Positions 9,145-18,249 of a DNA stretch of 64,000 bases are shown here, piece after piece; position 1 is the first letter of the stretch; every line of letters begins with the position of its first letter. A program made the translations under genes and the position numbers. A model generated the notes under the pieces. The model was not told where the DNA came from, ran no database searches, and saw nothing but the letters and a program-made list of their open reading frames with translations. This DNA comes from Winogradskyella eckloniae (GTDB taxonomy: Bacteria > Bacteroidota > Bacteroidia > Flavobacteriales > Flavobacteriaceae). The stretch is from NCBI RefSeq assembly GCF_013249045.1, contig NZ_JABRWP010000001.1, forward strand, positions 434,001-498,000, written 5' to 3'.

Positions 9145-10148
9145 TGTTAGAACAAATACAATTTTTAAATAAAGAATTTTTCTGGCTGTTGTTGCTTTTG
9201 CCTATAGCCATCGTTTGGTACGTTTTAAAACACAGTAAACAAACTGCTGAGTTAAAAATGTCTAGTATCAAAGGGTTTCAGGATACATCTTCGTTTTGGA
9301 CAAAATTTAAACATGTTTTATTTGCATTGCGTTTAATAGCCTTAGCGCTTTTAATAACGGCTTTGGCAAGACCTAGAACTGTAGATGTATCGACTAAGAC
9401 CAAAACAACAAGTGGTATAGATATTGTAATGGCTATTGATGTATCTGCAAGTATGTTGGCGAAGGATTTACGTCCTAATAGATTAGATGCCTTAAAAGAA
9501 GTTGCTGCAGATTTTATTGATGGTAGACCTAATGATCGTATTGGTTTAGTAGAGTATGCAGGTGAAGCCTTCACAAAAACACCAATTACTAGCGATAAAT
9601 CTATTGTACAGCGATCACTAAGAGATATAAAATATAATACCATTATAGAAAGTGGTACTGCAATTGGTATGGGATTAGGGACTTCTGTCAATAGATTAAA
9701 AGACAGTAGAGCAAAAAGTAAAGTTATTATATTATTGACAGATGGTGTTAACACGTCTGGGCAAATAGATCCAAAAACGGCAAGTATATTAGCTGTAGAA
9801 TACGGAATAAAAGTATATACCATAGGTTTAGGAACTAACGGAATGGCTTTATCTCCAATTGGTTTTAATCCTAACGGAACTTTTAGATACGGTAGAGCAC
9901 AAGTAGAAATAGACGAAAATTTGTTAAAAGAAATAGCCGAAGAAACGGGAGGAAAGTATTTTAGAGCTACCAATAACGACAAATTAGCTCAGATCTATGA
10001 CGAAATTAATAAGCTCGAAAAAACGGAAATAGAAGAAAAGAAATACTACAATTACGACGAGAAATATAGACCATTTGTGCTATTAGCTGGTTTGTTATTA
10101 TTGATAGAGTTATTATTAAGAAACACAATATTTAGAAGCTTTGTTTAG
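9144..10148 (+). CDS. batA: BatA, von Willebrand A-domain membrane protein
   Basis: 334 aa. An N-terminal membrane helix (residues about 12-28) and a second one near 58-75 precede a VWA domain with MIDAS motif DVSAS (D99-S103) and the later segments LLTDGVNTSGQ and GLGTNGMAL. A C-terminal membrane helix (FVLLAGLLLLIELLL) closes the protein. BatA and BatB are paired VWA proteins of the Bacteroides aerotolerance operon, thought to act in the periplasm or membrane with MoxR. It overlaps the next gene by 8 bp. Confidence 0.93.
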   Translation: MLEQIQFLNKEFFWLLLLLPIAIVWYVLKHSKQTAELKMSSIKGFQDTSSFWTKFKHVLFALRLIALALLITALARPRTVDVSTKTKTTSGIDIVMAIDVSASMLAKDLRPNRLDALKEVAADFIDGRPNDRIGLVEYAGEAFTKTPITSDKSIVQRSLRDIKYNTIIESGTAIGMGLGTSVNRLKDSRAKSKVIILLTDGVNTSGQIDPKTASILAVEYGIKVYTIGLGTNGMALSPIGFNPNGTFRYGRAQVEIDENLLKEIAEETGGKYFRATNNDKLAQIYDEINKLEKTEIEEKKYYNYDEKYRPFVLLAGLLLLIELLLRNTIFRSFV

Positions 10149-11178
10149 ACTTGATGAAACAATATGGTTTTGGACGTTACTGGTTATTCCGGTCATAATT
10201 TTGCTATTTGTAGTTTTACAATTATGGAGGCGATCTACCCAGAAAAAATTTGCAGATTCGGCATTATTAAAACGCCTAAGTCCTAATCAATCACTATTTA
10301 AAAGTATATTAAAAGTACTGGTGCTTTGTGGTGCTTTTGCATGTTTTTCATTGGCATTAGTAAATCCTAAAATAGGAACTAAATTAGAGACAGTACGTAG
10401 TGAAGGTGTAGATGTGGTGTTTGCAATAGATGTGTCTAAAAGTATGTTGGCAGAAGATATTGCACCAAGCAGATTAGATAAATCCAAGCAATTAGTAACG
10501 CAAATTATCAATAGCTTAGTAAGCGATAGGGTTGGTATCATAGCATATGCAGGCAAGGCATTTCCGCAATTGCCAATAACCACAGATTATGCCTCAGCAA
10601 AAATGTTTTTGCAGAACATGAATACAGATATGCTATCTTCACAAGGAACAGCAATTAGCGAAGCCATTCAGCTTTCAAAAACCTATTTTGATAATGAAGA
10701 TCAAGCCAATCGTGTATTAATTATCATATCAGATGGTGAAGATCACGATGGTGATGCTATGGATGTCGCAGAAGAAGCCGCAGAACAAGGCATAAGAATT
10801 TATACAGTAGGTGTTGGTGATCTTAAAGGAGGGCCAATTCCTATTAAACGAAATGGAGTTATTTTAAATTACAAGAAAGATAACCAAGGCGAAACCGTAA
10901 TTACACGTCTTAACGAAACAACCTTAAAGGAGATTGCATCTGAAGCCAATGGTGTGTATATTAATGGAAGTAACACATCAGAGGTCGTTAAAACCCTTAC
11001 TGGTGAGTTAGCAAAAATGGATAAACAAGAATTTGAATCTAAGCAAATAGCAGATTTCAAAGATCAATTTCAGTGGTTTCTAGGGTTAGGAATCTTTTTA
11101 TTATTTATTGATATATTTTTCCTAGAACGAAAAACAGCTTGGTTGAAAAAACTTAATTTATTTAATGAAAATTTTTAG
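10141..11178 (+). CDS. batB: BatB, von Willebrand A-domain membrane protein (TTG start)
   Basis: 345 aa. Membrane helices occur at residues about 8-28 and 56-74, then a VWA domain with MIDAS motif DVSKS (D97-S101) and IISDGEDHDGDAMDVAEEA, and a C-terminal helix (WFLGLGIFLLFIDIFF). The start is TTG at 10141, overlapping batA by 8 bp. No ATG lies early enough to keep the first helix, and the residues after the TTG (FRLDETIWFW) match the usual BatB N-terminus, so a TTG start is likely. Confidence 0.92.
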   Translation: MFRLDETIWFWTLLVIPVIILLFVVLQLWRRSTQKKFADSALLKRLSPNQSLFKSILKVLVLCGAFACFSLALVNPKIGTKLETVRSEGVDVVFAIDVSKSMLAEDIAPSRLDKSKQLVTQIINSLVSDRVGIIAYAGKAFPQLPITTDYASAKMFLQNMNTDMLSSQGTAISEAIQLSKTYFDNEDQANRVLIIISDGEDHDGDAMDVAEEAAEQGIRIYTVGVGDLKGGPIPIKRNGVILNYKKDNQGETVITRLNETTLKEIASEANGVYINGSNTSEVVKTLTGELAKMDKQEFESKQIADFKDQFQWFLGLGIFLLFIDIFFLERKTAWLKKLNLFNENF

Positions 11179-11246
11179 AATTTCTTTAACGCTAAGTCTT
11201 TAAAGGCTTTAGTAATTTAGAGATCGTTTTTTAAAATTAGTACAAC

Positions 11247-12086
11247 ATGAGATTTTATATATTCATTATTACATTTTTAATTGGAAGCATTGGTTTTTCG
11301 CAAGACCCAAATGAATTACAATTAAAAGCAGAAAAAAACGCTACAAATCTTGTTTATAAAGCTAACGAACTCGTAGGATCTGATAATTATATTGAGGCAG
11401 AAATGGCTTATAGAAAAGCCATTTCAGAAGCACCAAGTAAAGCTGTAGGATCGTATAATTTATCACACTCGTATTTTAGAAAAGGTAATTTTGACGAATC
11501 ATTATTTAGAAGTCAAGAAGCCGCAAAGAATGCCACTACTAAAGATGAAAAACACAGAGCTTTTCATAATATGGGTAATATTTTAATGCAAAACGAAGCT
11601 TGTAAAGAAGCCGTTGAAGCCTATAAAAATGCGTTAAGAAATAATCCAAATGATGAAGAAACGCGTTATAATTTTGCTTTAGCTAAAGAATGTGCAGAGC
11701 AGCAAAATGATGGAGGAGGCGAAGACAACAAAGAAGACGAGAATAAAGACGAAGAGCAAGACAAGGAAGACGAGCAAAAGAAGGAAGACGAAAACAAAGA
11801 CGAAAAAGATAATAAAGATAAAAAGGACGAAGGCGACCAAGATAAAAAGGATGGCGATAAGGAAAAAGACGAAGACGGAAAGCCTAAGGACGATAAGAAT
11901 GATGGAAAAGGCGATAAAGACAATAAGGATCAGAATCAAAAACCTAAACCACAACCAGGAAAAATGTCGCCTCAGCAGGTAAAAAATATTCTCGAAGCCA
12001 TGCAAAATCAAGAACAAAAGGTTCAAGAAAAAATGAATGCAGAGAAACAAAAAGGCGTCAAAGTAAAAACAGAAAAAGACTGGTAA
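11247..12086 (+). CDS. batC: BatC, TPR protein with long charged linker
   Basis: 279 aa. A signal peptide ends at GFSQ. Tetratricopeptide repeats occupy about residues 22-150 (for example AFHNMGNILMQNEACKEAV and RYNFALAKECAEQ). Residues about 152-235 are almost only K, D, E, N, Q and G, a low-complexity polyampholyte. The end is KMSPQQVKNILEAMQNQEQKVQEK, typical for BatC. It is predicted to be a periplasmic scaffold for the Bat proteins. The charged stretch creates long spurious frames on both strands. Confidence 0.9.
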   Translation: MRFYIFIITFLIGSIGFSQDPNELQLKAEKNATNLVYKANELVGSDNYIEAEMAYRKAISEAPSKAVGSYNLSHSYFRKGNFDESLFRSQEAAKNATTKDEKHRAFHNMGNILMQNEACKEAVEAYKNALRNNPNDEETRYNFALAKECAEQQNDGGGEDNKEDENKDEEQDKEDEQKKEDENKDEKDNKDKKDEGDQDKKDGDKEKDEDGKPKDDKNDGKGDKDNKDQNQKPKPQPGKMSPQQVKNILEAMQNQEQKVQEKMNAEKQKGVKVKTEKDW

Positions 12087-12166
12087 AATACGTTACGATT
12101 GTAGAATTTCAAATTTTGATTTAAATAAACTGAATCATAAAATAAAAATTTAGAGTCGTCAAAATT

Positions 12167-13939
12167 ATGTACATCAAAAAACACATATCAATACTATTTT
12201 TAATACTTGCAACAAGTATAGCTTCAGCACAAGTAAAATTTGAAGCTAAGGTAAGTAAGAAGAAATTAGGCGTTAATGAACGTCTTAGAATCGATTTTGA
12301 GATGAACCAAGATGGTGATAATTTTGAGCCACCGAGTTTTGCAGATTTTGATGTTGTAGGTGGTCCTAATACTTCTGTAAGTAACTATTCTAGAAATGGT
12401 CATCGCTCTTATAATAAAACCTATAGCTATTTTTTAGCACCAAAAAAGCGTGGTAAATTCACAATTAAGCAAGCCAAAATTGAGATTGATGGCGAAACTT
12501 ATAAAACGTTTCCTATAACCATAGAAGTTACAAAAGCTGTCAGTAAACCTAACGGAAACACAGCAGCATCTGATGTGGCATCAGAAAATATACATCTCGT
12601 AGCTGAGGTGTCAAACGCGAGTCCATATCTCAATGAAGCGATTACGGTAGTTTATAAATTATATGTATCGCCAGATATTGGTGTTAGTAGTAACTGGAGA
12701 GAAAAGGAGATTCCTAGATTTAATGATTTTTGGAGCCAGAATATTGAAATAAAAGGCCTTAATGTATTAACAGGTGAATATAAAGGCAAAGAATACCGTT
12801 ATGTTGTTTTAAGAAAAACGGTGCTTTATCCACAAAAATCGGGTCGATTAAAAATTGAGCCTTTAGTTATGGATATCACAGCAGAAGTGCCTTCTAATAA
12901 AAGAGATATTTTTGGAAGAGCCTTAATGACAAAAGTACCTAAAGAAGTCACAGCCGGAAGCCGAGTAATAAATGTAAAACCATTGCCAGAAGACGGAAAG
13001 CCTTCAGATTTTAAAGGCGCAGTAGGTAATTTTTCTTTTGAAGTAACGACGTCTAAAACAGAATTGAATGCTGCAGAATCACTGCAAGCAAAAATAGAAG
13101 TAAAAGGAAAAGGGAATTTAAAACTATTTGAACTGCCTAAATTAACAGTACCAAGTTCATTAGAAGTTTATGAGCCAGAGCACAAAGAAAATGTGCGAAC
13201 CAATTTAAACGGAATGCAAGGAGGAATCGCAGATACGTATACAATAGTTCCTCAATATAAAGGTAAATATCCTATACCAAGTATTTCGTTTTCATATTTT
13301 GATCCAGAAAAAGAAACGTATAATAGAATATCGTCAGATGAAATCATTATTGATGTAATAACTGGGCCAACAGCAGCAAACGGAACGACAGAAAATGCGT
13401 CTGCAAATACCAAGCAAACCGTACAAGCAAATAGTAATACATTTTCGTTTATTAAAACAACTTCAAATTGGGAATATAAAACAACAACGCCATTTTTTAA
13501 ATCTACCACTTTTTGGAGCTTAACATTAGTACCTTTTTTGGCTATTCCTTTAGCGATATTTATAAGACGTAAACGCGATGAACGTCATGCAGATGTGCAA
13601 GGTAATCGAATACGTAAAGCAGATCGTTTAGCTAAAAAGTATTTGAGTGAAGCCAAAAAAGCAATGGGACAAAAAGAAGCGTTTTATTTGGCTTTAGAAA
13701 AAGCACTGCATAATTATTTAAAGTCTAAATTAAATATAGAAACCAGTGATTTTAATAAAGAAAAAATAGAAGATTTACTCACAGAGCGTATGGTAGAGCG
13801 AAGTGTTGTTGAAGATTTTATTTCAATACTAGAGCATTGTGAATTGGCAAGGTATACACCAATTACACAAGTAACAATGCAGAATGATTATGATAAAGCA
13901 GCGAAAACAATTTCGTTAATTGATAAACAATTAAAATAA
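12167..13939 (+). CDS. batD: BatD, oxygen-tolerance-type membrane protein
   Basis: 590 aa. The signal peptide ends near SIASAQ. Several Ig-like beta domains follow (BatD domain; KVSKKKLGVNERLRIDFEM, LVAEVSNASPYLNEAITVVYKLYVS), then a membrane helix near residue 450 (FWSLTLVPFLAIPLAIFI), a basic stop-transfer RRKRDER and a cytoplasmic helical tail. Length is normal for BatD. It lies between batC and batE, with batE starting 1 bp after its stop. Confidence 0.93.
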   Translation: MYIKKHISILFLILATSIASAQVKFEAKVSKKKLGVNERLRIDFEMNQDGDNFEPPSFADFDVVGGPNTSVSNYSRNGHRSYNKTYSYFLAPKKRGKFTIKQAKIEIDGETYKTFPITIEVTKAVSKPNGNTAASDVASENIHLVAEVSNASPYLNEAITVVYKLYVSPDIGVSSNWREKEIPRFNDFWSQNIEIKGLNVLTGEYKGKEYRYVVLRKTVLYPQKSGRLKIEPLVMDITAEVPSNKRDIFGRALMTKVPKEVTAGSRVINVKPLPEDGKPSDFKGAVGNFSFEVTTSKTELNAAESLQAKIEVKGKGNLKLFELPKLTVPSSLEVYEPEHKENVRTNLNGMQGGIADTYTIVPQYKGKYPIPSISFSYFDPEKETYNRISSDEIIIDVITGPTAANGTTENASANTKQTVQANSNTFSFIKTTSNWEYKTTTPFFKSTTFWSLTLVPFLAIPLAIFIRRKRDERHADVQGNRIRKADRLAKKYLSEAKKAMGQKEAFYLALEKALHNYLKSKLNIETSDFNKEKIEDLLTERMVERSVVEDFISILEHCELARYTPITQVTMQNDYDKAAKTISLIDKQLK

Positions 13940-13940
13940 T

Positions 13941-14699
13941 ATGAGAGCTTTTACCTTCTTACTTCTTTGTTGTTTAAGTTTTATTGGATTTTCTCAAAAC
14001 GACGCAGTTTTTGAAGAAGCAAATACGCTATATAACAATGGTAAATTTGCAGAAGCTATAGACAAATATGAGTCTATTTTAAAGTCAGAGCAACATTCTG
14101 CAGAGCTTTATTATAATTTAGGTAATGCCAATTACAAACTCAATAATGTAGCGCCTAGTATTTATTATTTTGAAAAAGCGTTATTACTAAACCCAAATGA
14201 TAAAGAGATTCAAAACAATTTGGCATTTGCTCAAAACATGACAATTGATGCTATAGAAGTGGTGCCTAAAGTGGGTTTTTCAAGACTTATAAATAATGTG
14301 GTAAACACTTTTAGTACAGATGCTTGGGCGAAAATTACGGTAGCATGTATATTAACATTTGTAGTATTGTTTTTAGTTTATCATTTTTCGTATAGTACCT
14401 CTAAAAAACGAATTGCTTTTGTAACCAGTATTATTAGTTTATGCGTTGCATTTTTTTCTGTAGCGATGGCGTTTCAGAAATCGGGATTGGATAAAAAAGA
14501 TAATCCAGCCATTGTATTTGCTCAAGAAAGTAGAGTGAAGTCAGATCCAAATCAGGCAAGTGAAGAGGTGTTTAGATTGCATGAAGGCACTAAAGTGGAT
14601 GTCGTAGAAACCTATCAAGATTGGAGTAAAATTCAACTTTCAGATAACTCTACAGGGTGGATTCCTGCAAAAGACATAAAATTATTACAGATTTTTTAA
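13941..14699 (+). CDS. batE: BatE, TPR and SH3 domain protein
   Basis: 252 aa. The signal peptide ends at IGFSQ. TPR units (AELYYNLGNANYKLNNVAPSIYYFEKAL) occupy about residues 22-95. Two membrane helices lie near 130-150 and 158-175. A C-terminal bacterial SH3 domain ends in VDVVETYQDWSKIQLSDNS and GWIPAKDI. This is the standard BatE architecture and the last gene of the bat operon. Confidence 0.92.
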   Translation: MRAFTFLLLCCLSFIGFSQNDAVFEEANTLYNNGKFAEAIDKYESILKSEQHSAELYYNLGNANYKLNNVAPSIYYFEKALLLNPNDKEIQNNLAFAQNMTIDAIEVVPKVGFSRLINNVVNTFSTDAWAKITVACILTFVVLFLVYHFSYSTSKKRIAFVTSIISLCVAFFSVAMAFQKSGLDKKDNPAIVFAQESRVKSDPNQASEEVFRLHEGTKVDVVETYQDWSKIQLSDNSTGWIPAKDIKLLQIF

Positions 14700-14721
14700 C
14701 AATAAAATAAGAATTGAATAT

Positions 14722-14729
14722 TATATTTG
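14722..14729 (+). promoter_or_regulatory. Candidate -7 box TATATTTG
   Basis: TATATTTG matches the Bacteroidota -7 consensus TAnnTTTG, 7 bp before the ATG of the 97-aa protein. No TTG at the -33 distance is visible, and a start this close would leave almost no leader, so confidence is low. Confidence 0.3.
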
Positions 14730-14735
14730 TTGCTT

Positions 14736-15029
14736 ATGCAAAAAAGCACAAGATATAAATCTGCCATTTTTTTTACCATAATTTTTATGGCACTTATTTC
14801 TGCACCTACAATAATTTCGTCATTAGATGATTCCATTGACATTACGTGTTTTTATAGTATCAGTGAAGAAGAAGAAAATTCAAATACCAAGCTGCTTTTT
14901 GATAAAGATCATACCATAGCAGAATCACTGTTCGAAGATCAAATAGATACAGTTTTTATTGCCTATACCTTTAAGCAATATGCTAAACCGCATTTAAATT
15001 TAATTTCGCCACCTCCCGATTTTATTTAA
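14736..15029 (+). CDS. Small membrane/secreted protein of unknown function
   Basis: 97 aa from ATG 14736; an in-frame TTG at 14727 would add three residues. One hydrophobic segment (SAIFFTIIFMALISAPTII, about residues 9-28) is followed by an acidic patch (SISEEEENSN) and a C-terminus ending in ISPPPDFI. I do not recognise the family. It lies between batE and the first SulP transporter gene on the same strand. Confidence 0.55.
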   Translation: MQKSTRYKSAIFFTIIFMALISAPTIISSLDDSIDITCFYSISEEEENSNTKLLFDKDHTIAESLFEDQIDTVFIAYTFKQYAKPHLNLISPPPDFI

Positions 15030-15042
15030 TTCCTTCTGTATT

Positions 15043-15057
15043 AGACAAATTTTGTCT
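15043..15057. promoter_or_regulatory. Palindrome before the SulP gene
   Basis: AGACAAA-T-TTTGTCT is a perfect 7-bp inverted repeat around one base, 62 bp before the SulP start. Size and symmetry fit a dimeric repressor site, but no matching regulator is seen. Confidence 0.35.
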
Positions 15058-15081
15058 GTCCCTAATTAATTATTAAATCAT

Positions 15082-15101
15082 CTATTGAGAAGCCTCAATA
15101 G
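15082..15101 (+). promoter_or_regulatory. Leader hairpin before the SulP gene
   Basis: CTATTGAG-AAGC-CTCAATAG forms an 8-bp stem with a 4-nt loop, 18 bp before the SulP ATG. There is no T-run, so it is more likely a leader structure than a terminator. Confidence 0.4.
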
Positions 15102-15119
15102 TAAAAATCATTATATAAT

Positions 15120-16712
15120 ATGTTTAAAACATTAAAAAGCGACTTGCCTGCAAGTGTCGTAGTATTTTTCGTTGCATTACCATTATGTTTAGGTATTGCA
15201 TTAGCTAGTGGAGCACCACTTTTTTCTGGGTTAATTGCCGGAATAATTGGAGGTGTTGTTGTTGGGTCTTTAAGTGGCTCTAAAATTGGTGTCAGTGGAC
15301 CTGCAGCTGGATTAGCTGCAATTGTATTAACCGCAATTGGTACGTTAGGAAGTTATGAAAATTTCCTTGTTGCTGTTGTATTAGGAGGCGTTATTCAATT
15401 AATTTTTGGAATTTTAAAACTAGGGATTATTGGATATTATTTTCCATCATCGGTTATTAAGGGTATGCTAACAGGTATTGGTATTATTATTATCTTAAAA
15501 CAAATACCTCACTTTTTTGGATATGATGCCGAGCCCGAAGGAGCCGATAGCTTTTTTGAGTCCTCTGGTGAAAATACCTTTTCTGCGCTCTGGAATGTTT
15601 TTGATAATCTTATTATCGGTTCAATGGTAATAGGCTTTATATCTTTAGGTATTTTATTATTATGGAGTAATGTGCTGGTGAAAAAAGGGAAGTTTTTTGA
15701 AATTATTCAAGGGCCATTAGTAGCAGTTGTTGTTGGTATTGTTTTCTTTATTTTTACACAATCTAGTGAATCTCTCGCTATAGCAGAAACACATTTGGTA
15801 AGAGTACCAGTGCCAGATAGTTTTGATTCATTTCTAGGTCAATTTAGTTTTCCTAATTTTTCTGCGATAACAAATCCTGAAGTTTGGATAGTGGCTTTCA
15901 CAATTGCATTGGTAGCAAGTTTAGAAACGTTGTTATGTGTAGAAGCTACGGATAAACTAGATCCTAACAAAAATGTAACACCAACAAATAGAGAGTTGTT
16001 AGCACAAGGCGCAGGTAATATATTATCTGGTTTAGTTGGCGGTATTCCTATTACACAAGTGATTGTTAGAAGTTCTGCAAATATACAATCGGGAGGAAAG
16101 AGTAAAATGTCTGCAATTATTCACGGATTCTTATTACTGATTTCAGTAATCTTAATACCAACGTTATTAAATAAAATTCCGTTATCTGTACTAGCGGCAA
16201 TTCTATTAATTGTAGGTTATAAATTAGCTAAACCAGCATTATTTATGAAGATGTATAAACTAGGTTGGAAACAATTTGTACCATTCGTAGTTACAGTATT
16301 AGGAATAGTTTTTACAGACTTATTAGTAGGAATTGGCTTAGGTCTAGCCGTAGGTATTGTTGTGATTCTTTTAAAGAGTTACCAAAACTCGCATTTTCTT
16401 CATATTGAAGATAAAAGTAATGGTAGGCATAAAATAAAGATGGAACTCGCGGAAGAAGTTACATTCTTTAACAAAGGTGCTATCTTAAAAGAATTAGACA
16501 GTTTGCCAAGAGATACATATTTAGAATTTGATGTAAGAAAAACAAGATATTTAGATTATGATATTATTGAAATATTAGAAGATTTTGCATACAAAGCAAA
16601 AGAAAGAAATATTGATATTAAATTAATATCTAAGCGAGGTATTGTAGAAAATCCACCAAGTTTTATTGAATTTTTTCAATTAAAACCAAAATCTAATATG
16701 AGTTTAAGCTAA
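15120..16712 (+). CDS. SulP-family anion transporter (likely bicarbonate), first copy
   Basis: 530 aa inner-membrane protein with the SulP core of many transmembrane helices: SDLPASVVVFFVALPLCLG at the start and IGVSGPAAGLAAIV, the SulP signature, near residues 57-70. The C-terminal about 90 residues look like a degenerate STAS domain (YLEFDVRKTRYLDYD) with no clear D-x-S-G loop. SulP proteins carry sulfate, bicarbonate or other anions. A carbonic anhydrase in the same gene run and a second SulP favour bicarbonate. A Usp-like gene follows 7 bp later. Confidence 0.88.
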   Translation: MFKTLKSDLPASVVVFFVALPLCLGIALASGAPLFSGLIAGIIGGVVVGSLSGSKIGVSGPAAGLAAIVLTAIGTLGSYENFLVAVVLGGVIQLIFGILKLGIIGYYFPSSVIKGMLTGIGIIIILKQIPHFFGYDAEPEGADSFFESSGENTFSALWNVFDNLIIGSMVIGFISLGILLLWSNVLVKKGKFFEIIQGPLVAVVVGIVFFIFTQSSESLAIAETHLVRVPVPDSFDSFLGQFSFPNFSAITNPEVWIVAFTIALVASLETLLCVEATDKLDPNKNVTPTNRELLAQGAGNILSGLVGGIPITQVIVRSSANIQSGGKSKMSAIIHGFLLLISVILIPTLLNKIPLSVLAAILLIVGYKLAKPALFMKMYKLGWKQFVPFVVTVLGIVFTDLLVGIGLGLAVGIVVILLKSYQNSHFLHIEDKSNGRHKIKMELAEEVTFFNKGAILKELDSLPRDTYLEFDVRKTRYLDYDIIEILEDFAYKAKERNIDIKLISKRGIVENPPSFIEFFQLKPKSNMSLS

Positions 16713-16719
16713 AAAAAGC

Positions 16720-17541
16720 ATGGATAAAAATAAAATTTTGGTGCTGTCGGATATTGGTAATATGTCTGACAGCATTTTAAAAAATTCTGTATGTTTAGCT
16801 AAAATAATAAACGCTGACATAGAGCTATTCTATGTAAAAAAACCGACGGAAGTTGTAGTTGCAGAAAATCAATTTTCTGCAATGCGCGTCATTAATCAAG
16901 ACTATAATACCGTTGATAAAGCTATTAAGGCGTATATAAATCCAATTTATGAAGAATTTGGAGTAAATATAACGTATAGTTTTTCATATGGTAACGTGAA
17001 AAACGAAATTAGTAGCTATATCGAAGATTGCCAGCCAGATGTTATTGTGATAGGAAAAAGAAAGCCAAAAGCGATCAATTTTGTAGGAAACAATATAACA
17101 GATTATGTTTTAAAAAAGCATAACGGTCTCTTAATGATTACGGCAGAAAATAATCCATTAGAACCAAACGAAGAATTAACGTTAGGTGTTTTAAATTCTG
17201 ATGAAGAAACTACAAATGTTTCCTTTGCAGAAGGTTTTTTACCATATACTTCTAGAAAAATTACATCGTTTAGAATTTCTAAAAAGACAGCAAAAACAGA
17301 GCAAACTTATACACATTCCAATAAGCAAATAGAAGAATGCGTTTTTGATAAAAATAAAAACGTAGTAAATAATTTATCCAATTATTTAGTAAAAAATAAA
17401 ATTAATCTGTTTTGTATAGACAGAGAAAAATCTATTAAAAAAACCAAGTCATTATTTGCCAAAGAAGATATAAAGCGAATGATAAATAAGATTAATGTTA
17501 CAATACTTTTAACAAAATCAAACAATCCATTAAGCTTGTAA
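16720..17541 (+). CDS. Universal stress protein (UspA-like)
   Basis: 273 aa. The N-terminal half is UspA-like: KILVLSDIGNMSDSILKNSVCLAKI at the start, and near residues 103-140 a nucleotide-loop-like stretch VIVIGKRKPKAINFVGNN followed by HNGLLMIT. The C-terminal half is a shortened, diverged second Usp unit. It sits tightly between the SulP gene (7 bp) and the DUF2490 gene (2 bp), so it probably senses or tunes the transporter rather than acting in general stress; that role is inferred. Confidence 0.75.
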   Translation: MDKNKILVLSDIGNMSDSILKNSVCLAKIINADIELFYVKKPTEVVVAENQFSAMRVINQDYNTVDKAIKAYINPIYEEFGVNITYSFSYGNVKNEISSYIEDCQPDVIVIGKRKPKAINFVGNNITDYVLKKHNGLLMITAENNPLEPNEELTLGVLNSDEETTNVSFAEGFLPYTSRKITSFRISKKTAKTEQTYTHSNKQIEECVFDKNKNVVNNLSNYLVKNKINLFCIDREKSIKKTKSLFAKEDIKRMINKINVTILLTKSNNPLSL

Positions 17542-17543
17542 AT

Positions 17544-18209
17544 ATGAAATTCAAAATCAATACAGTACTGTTAACTTTAGCATTTTGTATTTCTTTTTTT
17601 TCGCTTGCACAAGATAGCAGTTTAGGAAATTGGCTTATTTATATTGGAAACAAAAAAGTCAATGATAAGTGGAATATTCACCACGAAGTTCAGTATAGAA
17701 ATTATAATGTAATTGGTGATTTAGAACAGTTGTTATTACGTACAGGATTAGGTTATAACATTACTGAAAATAACAATTTGTTATTAGGATATGGCTACAT
17801 CTTATCTGAAAACTATGTTGGAGATACTGATGATAAGGTATCCGTAAATGAGCATCGTATTTTTGAACAATTTACGACTAAGCAAAAAATAGGTAATGTT
17901 GGTATAAATCATCGTTATCGTTTTGAGCAACGTTTTGTAGAAGATGATTTTAAAATGCGTTTTCGATACTTTTTAGGTGTTAATATACCGCTTCAAAATA
18001 AAGAAGAAGGCAAGAATCCTTTATATGCATCATTATATAATGAGATTTTTTTAAATACCGAGACGTCTATATTCGATAGAAATAGAGTTTATGGTGGTTT
18101 AGGTTATAAATTTTCGACATCACTACGAATGGAATTAGGCTATATGAATCAGTTTTTTGAAACTTCAGGAAGAGATCAAATTAATTTGATTGCATTTGTA
18201 AATTTTTAA
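17544..18209 (+). CDS. DUF2490 outer-membrane beta-barrel protein
   Basis: 221 aa. A signal peptide ends at FSLAQ. The rest alternates short amphipathic strands and ends in aromatic FVNF, as expected for an outer-membrane barrel. DUF2490 features include LGNWLIYIGNKKVNDKWNIHHEVQYRN and LLLRTGLGYNI. It is in the same tight run as the SulP and Usp genes and may serve as the outer-membrane passage for the anion; this is inferred from context. Confidence 0.85.
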   Translation: MKFKINTVLLTLAFCISFFSLAQDSSLGNWLIYIGNKKVNDKWNIHHEVQYRNYNVIGDLEQLLLRTGLGYNITENNNLLLGYGYILSENYVGDTDDKVSVNEHRIFEQFTTKQKIGNVGINHRYRFEQRFVEDDFKMRFRYFLGVNIPLQNKEEGKNPLYASLYNEIFLNTETSIFDRNRVYGGLGYKFSTSLRMELGYMNQFFETSGRDQINLIAFVNF

Positions 18210-18249
18210 AAAATTTAAGTAAGGTAGACGTAAGACGAAAAACGAAGAC

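Noticed and set aside
9278-9982. Long antisense open frame (234 codons) opposite batA
   Set aside because: It is a codon shadow of batA; the protein has no recognisable family and the sense gene has clear VWA motifs.
11666-12050. Several long frames on both strands over the batC linker
   Set aside because: They arise from the K/D/E low-complexity stretch; translations are S/L/F-rich or K/R/T-rich and carry no signal of real genes.
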